Source: JALYXI01 sp963716685 (GTDB lineage: Bacteria > Acidobacteriota > Terriglobia > Bryobacterales > Bryobacteraceae). Taken from it: a DNA stretch of 64,000 bases. The notes beneath the pieces are model-generated. The model searched no databases. It saw only the letters and a program-made list of their open reading frames with translations, and was not told where the DNA came from. This document shows positions 1 through 8,133 of the stretch, one piece after another; position 1 is the first letter of the stretch; the number at the start of each line of letters is the position of its first letter. Position numbers and translations under genes: made by a program. The stretch covers positions 1,426,001 to 1,490,000 of the forward strand of contig CAVQTR010000003.1 in NCBI GenBank assembly GCA_963716685.1, in the 5' to 3' direction.

Positions 1-1
1 T

Positions 2-433
2 AGCGGCAGCGGCTGGGATGCCCACAACAATATCGAGGGCAACCACTCGAAGATGTGTAAAAACTCGGATCAGCCGATTGCGGGACTGCTGGCGGATCTA
101 AAATCGCGCGGCCTGCTGGACGAGACGCTGGTGGTGTGGGGCGGCGAATTCGGGCGGACGCCTTTCAATGAAAAGGGCGACGGGCGCGATCACAACCCGT
201 GGGGCTTTACGATGTGGATGGCGGGCGGTGGGATCAAGCCCGGTCAGGTGATCGGCACGACGGATGAGATTGGCCTGCGCGGAATTGACGGGCGTACGCA
301 TGTGACTGATATCCACGCGACGATTCTGCACGCGCTGGGATTGAATCACGTGAACGTGACGTTCCTGCACAACGGGCGCTCCGAGCGGCCGACCATTGTG
401 ACGGGCGAAGTAGTGAAAGCGGCTTTCGCGTAA
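2..433 (+). CDS. DUF1501 protein, C-terminal part (5' end outside window)
   Basis: The reading frame is open from base 2 and ends with TAA at 431-433; the N-terminal part lies outside the window. The visible 143 residues carry the features of the DUF1501 (sulfatase/alkaline-phosphatase-like fold) C-terminus: a GWDAHNN motif at the start, the VWGGEFGRTP segment, a DGRDHNPWGF segment and the closing THVTDIHATILHALGL block. In Planctomycetes and Acidobacteria these proteins are usually Tat-exported and paired with DUF1553/PSD1 cytochrome proteins; that partner, if present, would be upstream. Exact substrate is unknown. Confidence 0.85.
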   Translation, partial: SGSGWDAHNNIEGNHSKMCKNSDQPIAGLLADLKSRGLLDETLVVWGGEFGRTPFNEKGDGRDHNPWGFTMWMAGGGIKPGQVIGTTDEIGLRGIDGRTHVTDIHATILHALGLNHVNVTFLHNGRSERPTIVTGEVVKAAFA

Positions 434-506
434 AGCGGGCCGCAAAACCTCGATTTTCGAGCTGAAAACCACGGGCCTGGCTGTTCCGCGTCCGCGTGCC
501 TGTCCC

Positions 507-512
507 TATAAT
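507..512 (+). promoter_or_regulatory. -10 element of aceE promoter
   Basis: A perfect TATAAT stands 10 nt before ATG 523. The -35 candidate 17 bp upstream (484-489) is poor. With this spacing the message would be leaderless or nearly so. Inference from sequence only. Confidence 0.45.
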
Positions 513-522
513 GGATGTATCC

Positions 523-3198
523 ATGCACCAGAAAATTACCGAGCGTCCCACCGACCTCGACGCGATCGAAACCAGCGAGTGGCTGGAAGCTTTCGACCAG
601 ATTCTCGACGAGGCTGGCCCCGAACGCGGACGTTACCTGCTGGAGAGCCTGACGAAACATGCCCGGTCGAATGGCCTGAAGATCGCGACCGAGTTTAATA
701 CCCCTTACGTCAATACGATTCGGACCGAAGACGAAGTGGATTTTCCGGGGGATCGCGCGCTCGAGCGGCGTATCAAGAGCCTGACGCGCTGGAACGCAAT
801 GGCTATGGTGTCGCACCAGAACAAGCACGATCACGGCATTGGCGGACACATCTCGACGTATGCGTCGCTGGCGACGCTGCTGGAAGTGGGCTTCAATCAT
901 TTCTTCCATGCGAGCTACGGGGACCAGCCGGGAGATTTTGTGTATTTTCAGGGGCACGCGTCGCCGGGTGTGTATGCGCGCGCGTATCTGGAAGGGCGCT
1001 TATCTGAGCAGGATCTGAATAATTTCCGCCATGAGCTGCGGGACACTCCGGGATTGTCGTCGTATCCCCATCCTTGGCTGATGAAGAATTTCTGGAGCTT
1101 CCCGACGGTGTCGATGGGCCTTGCGCCGATCAACGCGATTTACCAGGCGCGCTTCATGCGTTACCTGGAGAATCGCGGGCTGATTCAGAAAACGCCGCGC
1201 AAGGTGTGGGCATTTCTGGGTGATGGCGAGACGGACGAGCCTGAATCGCTGGGCTCGCTGACGCTTGGCTCGCGCGAGAAGCTGGACAACCTGATTTTCG
1301 TAGTGAATTGCAATCTGCAGCGTCTTGATGGTCCGGTGCGCGGCAACGGCAAGATCATTCAGGAACTGGAAGCGGCATTCCGCGGCGCGGGATGGAACGT
1401 GATCAAGTGCATCTGGGGCGGCGACTGGGACAAGCTGCTGGAGAAGGATGAATCCGGCCGGCTGGTGCAGTTGATGAACGAGTGCGTGGACGGGGAGTAC
1501 CAGTCGTTCAAGGCCAAGGGCGGCGCGTACGTGCGCAAGGAATTCTTCGGGCGGTATCCGGAAACCGCGAAGCTGGTGGAAGACCTGAGCGACGAGGAGT
1601 TGGGGCGTCTGCGGCGCGGCGGGCACGATCCGAAAAAGGTTTACAACGCCTACAAGCAGGCAGTGGAACACACCGGCGGGCCGACCGTGGTGCTGGCGAA
1701 GACGGTAAAGGGCTACGGGCTGGGCAACCTGGAGGCGCGCAACGCGACGCACCAGCAGAAGATGATGGACGAGAAGAACCTGGAATATTTCCGCACCTGG
1801 TTCGATATCGCCATTCCGGATGAGGAAGCGCGCGACGGTGCCCCATACCGTCCACCGACGGACAGCCCGGAAATGTCGTACATGCACGAGCGCCGGAAGC
1901 AGCTGGGCGGCTACATGCCGTCGCGCGAGGTGCCGAAGACGGAGATCACGGCGCCGGAACTGGAATCGTTCGGGGACGTGCTGGAAGGTTCGAAAGGCGC
2001 GGACCCCTCGACGACGATGGCGTTCGTCAAGATCCTGACGCTGCTGCTGAAGAACAAGGAACTGGGCAAACGTATCGTTCCCATCATTCCGGACGAGGCG
2101 CGTACGTTCGGCATGGAATCGCTGTTCCGGCAGTTCGGGATTTACGCGAGTCAGGGCCAGCTATATAAGCCGCACGATTCCGACATGCTGCTGTATTACA
2201 AGGAAGCGAAGGACGGCCAGATTCTGGAAGAGGGCATTACCGAAGCTGGATCGATGGCGTCGTTCACCGCGGCGGGAACGGCTTACGCTAACTACAAGAC
2301 GGAGATGATTCCGTTCTTTATCTATTACTCGATGTTCGGGTTCCAGCGCGTGGGCGATCTGATCTGGGCGTTTGCGGATTCGCGCGGCAAGGGCTTTCTG
2401 ATGGGCGGCACGGCGGGGCGCACCACGCTTTCGGGCGAGGGACTGCAGCATCAGGACGGACACAGCCTGCTGCTGGCGAGCACGGTGCCTACGCTGGCGA
2501 GCTACGACCCGGCGTACCCGTACGAGATCGCGGTGATCGTGCAGGATGGCATCCGGCGGATGTATCAGGAGGGCGAGGACCTTTTCTACTACATCACGCT
2601 TTACAACGACAATTACCCGATGGCGGCGATGCCGGAGAACTGCCGCGAGGGCATCCTAAAGGGCATTTACCGGTTCAAAGCTTCGGAGAACAAGAAGGCC
2701 AGGGCGAAAGTGCAGCTGTTCGGCAGCGGTCCGATATTGATCGAGGCGCTGAGGGCGCAGGGCATTCTGGAAGAGAAGTACGGCGTGGCGGCGGATGTGT
2801 GGAGTGTGACGAGCTACAACGAACTGCGCCGCGAAGCGCTGGAAGTGGAGCGCTGGAACCGGCTGCATCCGGCGGAAGCGGCGAAGCGGCCGTACATCCA
2901 AACGGTGCTGGACGGTGTGGAAGGGCCGATTGTGGCAGCCTCGGATTATATGAAGGTGGTGCAGGACCAGATTGCGCCGTGGCTGCCGAACCGGATGGTG
3001 ACGCTGGGCACGGACGGGTTCGGGCGCAGTGACAACCGCGAACACCTGCGGCGGCACTTTGAGGTGAATGCGGAATCGATTGCCGTGGCGGCGTTGAGCC
3101 GGTTGTCGCGCGACGGCAAATTCGACGCGAAGAAGGCGGCGAAGGCGTTCGGCGAGCTGGGAGTGAATCCGGACAAGATCGACGCGGCGCGAGCGTAG
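523..3198 (+). CDS. aceE: pyruvate dehydrogenase E1 component (homodimeric type)
   Basis: About 890 residues, matching the roughly 887 of the E. coli-type homodimeric E1. It decarboxylates pyruvate on thiamine diphosphate and passes the acetyl group to the E2 lipoyl domain. The ThDP-binding signature is visible as GDGETDEPES followed by VVNCNLQ about 25 residues later. The pyrimidine-side and C-terminal transketolase-like domains follow (GTAGRTTLSGEGLQHQDGHS; TDGFGRSDNREHLRRHFEV near the end). Possible starts are GTG 496, ATG 511 and ATG 523. I chose 523 because a perfect TATAAT occupies 507-512, overlaps the ATG at 511 and would place transcription start almost at 523. No Shine-Dalgarno is seen for any of the three. 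No aceF or lpd is adjacent, so E2 and E3 must be encoded elsewhere. Confidence 0.95.
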   Translation: MHQKITERPTDLDAIETSEWLEAFDQILDEAGPERGRYLLESLTKHARSNGLKIATEFNTPYVNTIRTEDEVDFPGDRALERRIKSLTRWNAMAMVSHQNKHDHGIGGHISTYASLATLLEVGFNHFFHASYGDQPGDFVYFQGHASPGVYARAYLEGRLSEQDLNNFRHELRDTPGLSSYPHPWLMKNFWSFPTVSMGLAPINAIYQARFMRYLENRGLIQKTPRKVWAFLGDGETDEPESLGSLTLGSREKLDNLIFVVNCNLQRLDGPVRGNGKIIQELEAAFRGAGWNVIKCIWGGDWDKLLEKDESGRLVQLMNECVDGEYQSFKAKGGAYVRKEFFGRYPETAKLVEDLSDEELGRLRRGGHDPKKVYNAYKQAVEHTGGPTVVLAKTVKGYGLGNLEARNATHQQKMMDEKNLEYFRTWFDIAIPDEEARDGAPYRPPTDSPEMSYMHERRKQLGGYMPSREVPKTEITAPELESFGDVLEGSKGADPSTTMAFVKILTLLLKNKELGKRIVPIIPDEARTFGMESLFRQFGIYASQGQLYKPHDSDMLLYYKEAKDGQILEEGITEAGSMASFTAAGTAYANYKTEMIPFFIYYSMFGFQRVGDLIWAFADSRGKGFLMGGTAGRTTLSGEGLQHQDGHSLLLASTVPTLASYDPAYPYEIAVIVQDGIRRMYQEGEDLFYYITLYNDNYPMAAMPENCREGILKGIYRFKASENKKARAKVQLFGSGPILIEALRAQGILEEKYGVAADVWSVTSYNELRREALEVERWNRLHPAEAAKRPYIQTVLDGVEGPIVAASDYMKVVQDQIAPWLPNRMVTLGTDGFGRSDNREHLRRHFEVNAESIAVAALSRLSRDGKFDAKKAAKAFGELGVNPDKIDAARA

Positions 3199-3251
3199 AC
3201 TGTTCGCGCGGGCACTTGCGCTGACGAGCCGCGGGGTGTTACTCTCCCGCT

Positions 3252-3800
3252 GTGAACAAATTTACTCTCTTCACGTTTGCGCTGATGGCCGCGCCTGTGT
3301 TCGCACAGAACGTGACGCCGACTAAAACCACTTTGAAGGTCGGCGACACGGCCCCGGATTTCACGGTGGCTGCCAAGAGCAATACGAGCGGTAAAGAAAT
3401 CAAGCTGTCGGATTTTCGCGGAAAGAAAAACGTGATTCTGGCGTTTTTCCCGGCCGCTTTCACCGGTGGTTGAACGAAGGAACTCACCGCCTACCAGTCT
3501 GGTATTGGCAAATTCACCGCAAACGATACGCAGGTGCTGGCGATCAGCACGGATTTCATTGCAACGCTTTCGCATTGGTCGAAGGAACTAGGCGCGGAGT
3601 TTCCGCTGGTGAGCGATCACGACCGCAAGCTCGCGGAACTGTACGGCGTTCTAATCCCGGCGATGGGCGTGGCGAACCGGACTACGTTCGTCGTGGATAT
3701 GGAGGGGAAGATCGCGCTGATTGAAGAGGGCAGCGCGGCACTGGACCCGACCGGAGCGGACGCGGCCTGCAGCCGGCTGAAGCACAAGGCGACGCCATAG
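3252..3800 (+). CDS. exported selenocysteine peroxiredoxin (in-frame TGA = Sec74)
   Basis: A GTG start at 3252 opens a signal peptide (MNKFTLFTFALMAAPVFAQ) followed by an AhpC/TSA-Bcp type thioredoxin fold (VGDTAPDFTV, then FFPAAFTGG). TGA at 3471-3473 interrupts the frame exactly at the peroxidatic position: family members read FFPAAFTG-x-C-TKEL, this one FFPAAFTGG-TGA-TKEL. The same frame continues with intact family sequence (VLAISTDF, FPLVSDHDRKLAELYGV, RTTFVVDMEGKI) to TAG at 3798-3800, giving 182 residues with Sec at 74. The only cysteine is Cys173, a candidate resolving residue. A SECIS-like hairpin lies at 3489-3509. Read as a selenoprotein this is a peroxidase likely acting in the periplasm; read normally it would be miscalled as two fragments or a pseudogene. 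Sec insertion is inferred; no selB or selC lies in the window. Confidence 0.85.
3489..3509 (+). promoter_or_regulatory. bacterial SECIS-like hairpin
   Basis: GCC (3489-3491) pairs with GGC (3507-3509) and TACCA (3492-3496) with TGGTA (3500-3504). A two-base TT bulge (3505-3506) lies on the 3' side and the apical loop is GTC (3497-3499). The loop G is 24 nt after the TGA, inside the roughly 16-37 nt window expected for bacterial SECIS elements, and the loop begins with G then U as SelB recognition prefers. It lies within the coding frame, as bacterial SECIS elements do. Confidence 0.75.
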
Positions 3801-3804
3801 CCGG

Positions 3805-3810
3805 TATATC
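3805..3810 (+). promoter_or_regulatory. -10-like element before the Gfo/Idh/MocA gene
   Basis: TATATC stands 8 nt before ATG 3819, with no Shine-Dalgarno between. It fits a leaderless transcript. No convincing -35 box. Confidence 0.35.
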
Positions 3811-3818
3811 ATCTGGGT

Positions 3819-5018
3819 ATGCACTCCCGGCGTAACTTCATCGTCACGGCCGCTTCCGGCCTGGCGGGGACTATCGCCGGTTCGAATGTTCTGGGCGCGA
3901 ACGACCGTGTGCGCCTTGGCGTAATTGGCGCGGGCGACCGCGGCATGGAAGACGCGCGGTCCGCGATGGCGTGCGCCAACACGGAAATCACGGCGTTCTG
4001 CGACGTCTACACGAGGCAGCTGGAAGACGCGAGAAAGCTGGTTCCGGCGGCGAACACGTATCTTCATTACCGCGAGATGCTGGAGGACCCGGCAGTGGAC
4101 GCGGTAATCATCGCGACCCCGCCGCATTTGCACTGTGAACAGTTTGTCGCTTCGCTTGAGGCCGGCAAACACGTCTATCAGGAAAAGACGATGGCGTTTA
4201 CGGTGGAGCACGCGAAGCGTATGCGGGCGGCGCACCAGAACGCGGCGGGCTGCGTGGTGCAGATCGGGCATCAGGGCTGCTCATCAGGCCAGGTGGCGGA
4301 CGCGGGGGCGTTTCTGGCCTCAGGCGAGATGGGAAAGATCACGGCGATTCACGGGCACATGTACCGCAACACGCCGCACGGCAAGCCGCAGTGGACACGG
4401 CCGGTTTATCCGGACATGAACCCGGAGAAGGTTCTGTGGAAGTCGTTTCTGGGCGAAGCGCCAGCGCAGGAGTTCGATGCCAACCGCTACCGGAACTGGC
4501 GGCTGTTCGCGGATTTTTCGGGCGGCAACGTGTATGAGAACATGTGCCACCAGCTTGCGTTCTGGTACAAGGTGATGGGCTTGAGGATTCCGGCGGAGGT
4601 GAGCATGACCGGGGGAATCTATCTCTGGAAAGATGGGCGCGAGGTGCCGGACACCATGAGCGTCGCCATGCACCATGCGGAAGAGATTTTGTTCTCGTGG
4701 GATTCGGGATTTGGCAATAATCAGCTGGGCGTGTCGGAGGATGTGCTGGGCACCGATGGCGCCATCGCAAGGGGACAGCAGATTCGCTATTTCCCGCAAA
4801 AAGTGAACCGGCCGGCGGGCAAGGAAGCGATGGGGAACACACCAACGCGGCCGAACGCGCACATGCAGGATTTCCTGGATTGCATCCGCACGGGGAAGCA
4901 GCCGAACTGTCCGTTCGATGTGGGCTACCGCGTGTCGATTGCATGCCGCATGGCGGTTGAGAGCTACCAGCAGGGCCGCACGGTGAAGTGGGACGCGGTG
5001 AAGGAAGAGATCGTCTAA
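3819..5018 (+). CDS. Tat-exported Gfo/Idh/MocA family oxidoreductase
   Basis: 399 residues. The N-terminus MHSRRNFIVTAASGLAG has a twin-arginine motif and hydrophobic stretch, so the folded, cofactor-loaded enzyme is probably exported. A Rossmann fold follows (RVRLGVIGAGDRG), with the EKTMAFTVEHAKRM segment equivalent to the family EKP loop (here EKT) and a C-terminal GFO_IDH_MocA substrate domain. Such exported NAD(P)-dependent dehydrogenases are numerous in Acidobacteria and Planctomycetes and usually act on sugars or glycosides; the substrate cannot be told from sequence. It begins 18 nt after the peroxiredoxin and ends 9 nt before the acyl-CoA dehydrogenase. Confidence 0.9.
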   Translation: MHSRRNFIVTAASGLAGTIAGSNVLGANDRVRLGVIGAGDRGMEDARSAMACANTEITAFCDVYTRQLEDARKLVPAANTYLHYREMLEDPAVDAVIIATPPHLHCEQFVASLEAGKHVYQEKTMAFTVEHAKRMRAAHQNAAGCVVQIGHQGCSSGQVADAGAFLASGEMGKITAIHGHMYRNTPHGKPQWTRPVYPDMNPEKVLWKSFLGEAPAQEFDANRYRNWRLFADFSGGNVYENMCHQLAFWYKVMGLRIPAEVSMTGGIYLWKDGREVPDTMSVAMHHAEEILFSWDSGFGNNQLGVSEDVLGTDGAIARGQQIRYFPQKVNRPAGKEAMGNTPTRPNAHMQDFLDCIRTGKQPNCPFDVGYRVSIACRMAVESYQQGRTVKWDAVKEEIV

Positions 5019-5027
5019 AGGCCCGGC

Positions 5028-6170
5028 GTGGATTTCGACTACACACCAGAGCAGGTGCAACTGCGACGCGAGGTGCGCGACTTCGCGGCGCGGGAGATTG
5101 CGCCGCATGTTCTCGAGTGGGATGAGGCGCAGACCTTTCCGCTGGAGGTGGTGAAGAAGCTGGGATCGCTCGGCTATCTGGGATCGATCTTTCCGGAAGA
5201 GCTGGGCGGCGCGGGTCTCGGATATGTGGACTACGCAATCATCATCGAGGAACTGTCGCGCGTAGACGGTTCGGTGGGGATCATTCTGGCGGCGCACACG
5301 TCACTGTGCACGAACCATATCTACAAGGCGGGAAGCGAAGAGCAGAAGCAGCGCTACATTCCGAAACTGGCGTCAGGCGAATGGATCGGGTGCTGGTCGC
5401 TGACGGAGCCGGAGGCGGGATCGGACGCCGCGGGGACGCGCAGCACGGCGGTGCGCGATGGTGACGCATGGGTGCTGAACGGAGCGAAAACGTTCACGAC
5501 GAACGCGCATTACGCGGATGTGTGCGTGGGTATGGCGGTGACGGCGCGCGGGGCGCAGCAGCACGGCATCTCGGCTTTCATCTTCGAGAAGGACACGCCC
5601 GGTTTTCGCACGGGGAAGAAAGAAAACAAGCTGGGGCTGCGCGCGAGCGCAACGGGCGAGGTAGTCTTTCAAAACTGCCGGCTGCCGCCATCGCAGCTGC
5701 TGGGTCAGGAGGGCGAAGGATTTGTGGACAGCCTGCGCATTCTGGACGGCGGACGCGTATCGATTGCGGCGCTTTCCATCGGGATGGCGCAGGGCGCTTA
5801 CGACGCGGCGCTGAAGTATGCCAAGACGCGGCAGCAGTTCGGACGGCCGATCTCTGAATTCCAGGCGATTCAGAACAAGCTGGTGGATATGGCGACGGCC
5901 ATCGATGCGTCGCGGCTGCTAACGTATCGCGCGGCGACGATGCTCGATCAGGGGCGGCGCGTGACGCGGGAATCGGCGATGGCGAAGCTGTTTGCCTCGG
6001 AGGCGGCGGTGCGCATTGCCGATGAAGCGGTGCAGATCCACGGCGGCTACGGATTCATCAAGGACTATCCGGTGGAGAAGTTCTATCGCGACGTGAAGCT
6101 CTGCACCATCGGCGAAGGCACGAGTGAGATTCAGCGGCTCGTGATCGCCCGGCAACTGCTGAAGGACTGA
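5028..6170 (+). CDS. acyl-CoA dehydrogenase
   Basis: 380 residues, the normal size for the short/branched-chain family. It uses FAD to oxidise acyl-CoA to 2-enoyl-CoA and passes electrons to ETF. Visible hallmarks are the signature CWSLTEPEAGSDAAGT, the second signature QIHGGYGFIKDYPVEKFYRD and the C-terminal IGEGTSEIQRLVIAR, whose first Glu is at the position of the catalytic base in butyryl-CoA dehydrogenase. GTG start at 5028. Its TGA (6168-6170) overlaps the next ATG by one base, so it is coupled to the MeaB-epimerase fusion. This suggests a role in branched-chain amino acid, odd-chain fatty acid or propionate metabolism. Confidence 0.95.
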   Translation: MDFDYTPEQVQLRREVRDFAAREIAPHVLEWDEAQTFPLEVVKKLGSLGYLGSIFPEELGGAGLGYVDYAIIIEELSRVDGSVGIILAAHTSLCTNHIYKAGSEEQKQRYIPKLASGEWIGCWSLTEPEAGSDAAGTRSTAVRDGDAWVLNGAKTFTTNAHYADVCVGMAVTARGAQQHGISAFIFEKDTPGFRTGKKENKLGLRASATGEVVFQNCRLPPSQLLGQEGEGFVDSLRILDGGRVSIAALSIGMAQGAYDAALKYAKTRQQFGRPISEFQAIQNKLVDMATAIDASRLLTYRAATMLDQGRRVTRESAMAKLFASEAAVRIADEAVQIHGGYGFIKDYPVEKFYRDVKLCTIGEGTSEIQRLVIARQLLKD

Positions 6171-7276
6171 TGCGGTACGGGACGCCGCGCGCGCTGGCCC
6201 GTGCCGCCACCGCGCTGGAGAACGGCGATCCGGAGGTGCTCGCCTACGTGCGGGAATACGGCGGCGCGGGCCTGACGATCGGGATCACGGGGCCACCGGG
6301 GGCGGGGAAGAGCTCGCTGGTGGATGCGATGGCGCGTGAACTCCGGCAGGCGGGGAAAACGGTCGCCATTTTGGCGGTGGACCCGAGCAGCCGCAGCACC
6401 GGCGGCGCGATCCTGGGCGACCGTATCCGCATGCAGCAGCACCACGCCGACCCGGGAATCTTCATTCGGTCGATGGCGACGCGCGGCGCGGTGGGCGGAC
6501 TGGCACAGGCGACGGCGAATCTGGCGCGGCTGTTTCGCGCGGAGGGGTTCGATTATATCGTGATCGAGACGGTGGGCGTGGGTCAGGACGAGATCGCGAT
6601 TGCGCGGCTGGCGGACGTCACTGTGGTGGTGCTGGTGCCCGGCATGGGTGACGATGTGCAGGCGATCAAGGCCGGAATCATGGAAATCGCGGACGTGTTC
6701 GCGATCAATAAATCGGACCGTGCGGGTGCCGAGCAGACCGAGCGCGAGGTGCAGGCGATGCTGAGCCTGGGGCACGGGCGGGCAACGCCGATTGTGCGGA
6801 CCGTGGCCACCGCGCAGACGGGGATTGCGGAGCTGCTGCGTGCGATTGAGGCGAGTCCGCGGCGCGAGGCGACGGCGGAAGAAGGCTTCGAGATCGACCA
6901 TCTGGGCATTGCGGTGCGTTCGCTCGAGAGTGCGCTGGGGTTTTACCAGGAACGCCTGGGCCTGCGCGTGACGGCGCGCGAGACGGTGGCGGCTGAAAAG
7001 GTAAATGTGGCGATGCTGCCGGCGGCAGATTCACGCATCGAGTTGCTGGAGGCAACGGGCGCGGATTCGACCATCGCCCGGTTTATCGAGAAGCGCGGCG
7101 AGGGGCTGCATCATGTCGCCCTGAAGGTTCCGGATCTCCCGGCGCTGGTGGAGCGTCTGCGCGCGGCGGGGCTGCGCATTCTGAATGAACCTCGCGCCGG
7201 AGCGGGCGGACACACCTACGTGTTCGTGCATCCCGCCGATGCCGGTGGCGTACTATGGGAGCTTATCCAAAAATGA
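6170..7276 (+). CDS. MeaB-type GTPase fused to methylmalonyl-CoA epimerase
   Basis: 368 residues in two domains. Residues about 1-235 are the G domain of MeaB/ArgK: P-loop GPPGAGKSS at 41-49, VDPSSRSTGGAILGDRIRMQ, ETVGVGQDE and the base-recognition NKSD. Residues 242-368 are a complete methylmalonyl-CoA epimerase of the glyoxalase fold: IDHLGIAV with the first metal His, then IELLEATGAD, GLHHVALKV and a terminal LWELIQ Glu. MeaB protects and reloads B12-dependent methylmalonyl-CoA mutase; the epimerase converts the (S) to the (R) substrate for that mutase. The usual C-terminal helical dimerisation arm of MeaB appears to be missing, replaced by the epimerase. The mutase is not in the window. 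The stop overlaps the next start (ATGA). Confidence 0.9.
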   Translation: MRYGTPRALARAATALENGDPEVLAYVREYGGAGLTIGITGPPGAGKSSLVDAMARELRQAGKTVAILAVDPSSRSTGGAILGDRIRMQQHHADPGIFIRSMATRGAVGGLAQATANLARLFRAEGFDYIVIETVGVGQDEIAIARLADVTVVVLVPGMGDDVQAIKAGIMEIADVFAINKSDRAGAEQTEREVQAMLSLGHGRATPIVRTVATAQTGIAELLRAIEASPRREATAEEGFEIDHLGIAVRSLESALGFYQERLGLRVTARETVAAEKVNVAMLPAADSRIELLEATGADSTIARFIEKRGEGLHHVALKVPDLPALVERLRAAGLRILNEPRAGAGGHTYVFVHPADAGGVLWELIQK

Positions 7277-8133
7277 AAGTTTCCATAGGGATTATCGGGG
7301 GCAGTGGTTTGTACCACATGCCTGGCTTTATGGCGCACGAAGAGATCAGAGTGACCACGCCCTTCGGCGAACCGTCCGACAATTTCATTCAAGGCACGCT
7401 TGGGGGAAAGCAGGTGGTGTTCCTGGCGCGGCACGGCCGCGGGCACCGGCTTTCGCCGTCGGAGTTGAACTTTCGCGCGAACATTTACGCGATGAAGTCG
7501 CTGGGCGTGGAGCGCATCGTTTCGCTGAGCGCGGTGGGCTCGCTGAAGGAAGAGCACCGGCCGCTGGATTTTGTGATTCCCGATCAATTTTTTGATCGCA
7601 CGCGGGGGCGCATCTCGACGTTTTTCGGCGAGGGGCTGGTGGCGCATGTAAGTTTCGCCGATCCGGTGTGTCCGCAGCTTTCGGGCTTGGCGGAAAACGC
7701 GTGCCGCGAGGCGGGTGTGCGGGTAACGCGCGGCGGCACGTACCTCTGCATGGAGGGGCCGGCGTTTTCGACGAAGGCGGAATCGGCGATCTACCGCAGC
7801 TGGGGGATGGACGTCATCGGCATGACCAATCTGCAGGAGGCAAAGCTCGCGCGCGAGGCGGAGATCTGTTACGTGACCATCGCGATGGTGACGGACTACG
7901 ATTGCTGGCACGAAGAGCACGACTCGGTCTCGGTGACGGACATCCTGGCGAACCTGCAGCAGAATGCGGCGAATGCATGCAGCGTGGTGTTGCGGGCGGT
8001 GGAGCAGATGCCGGCGGAACGCGCCTGTAAGTGCGGCAGCGCTCTGGCGCATGCACTGATTACGGACCGCGCGCTGGTTCCCGAGACGACGAAACAGAAG
8101 CTGGAACCCATTGTTGGCAAGTACTTCGTGTAA
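7273..8133 (+). CDS. mtnP: S-methyl-5'-thioadenosine phosphorylase
   Basis: 286 residues, phosphorylase family 2 size. It cleaves methylthioadenosine with phosphate to adenine and methylthioribose-1-phosphate in methionine salvage. Family blocks seen are IGIIGGSGLY, LARHGRGHRLSPSELNFRAN, SAVGSLKEEHRPLDFVIPDQFFDRT, CMEGPAFSTKAES, MTNLQEAKLAREAEICY and VTDYDCWHEEHDSV. An in-frame ATG at 7255 exists, but ATG 7273 aligns with the family start and forms an ATGA overlap with the upstream gene, with GGGAG 11 nt upstream. Possible pathway link to metK at 15.1 kb. Confidence 0.93.
   Translation: MKVSIGIIGGSGLYHMPGFMAHEEIRVTTPFGEPSDNFIQGTLGGKQVVFLARHGRGHRLSPSELNFRANIYAMKSLGVERIVSLSAVGSLKEEHRPLDFVIPDQFFDRTRGRISTFFGEGLVAHVSFADPVCPQLSGLAENACREAGVRVTRGGTYLCMEGPAFSTKAESAIYRSWGMDVIGMTNLQEAKLAREAEICYVTIAMVTDYDCWHEEHDSVSVTDILANLQQNAANACSVVLRAVEQMPAERACKCGSALAHALITDRALVPETTKQKLEPIVGKYFV

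Noticed and set aside
3252..3473. The 5' half of the peroxiredoxin read as a short 73-residue protein, or the pair read as a pseudogene
   Set aside because: The frame, family motifs and spacing are undisturbed across the TGA, the TGA sits at the catalytic position, and a SECIS-like hairpin follows. A random nonsense mutation would not explain all three.
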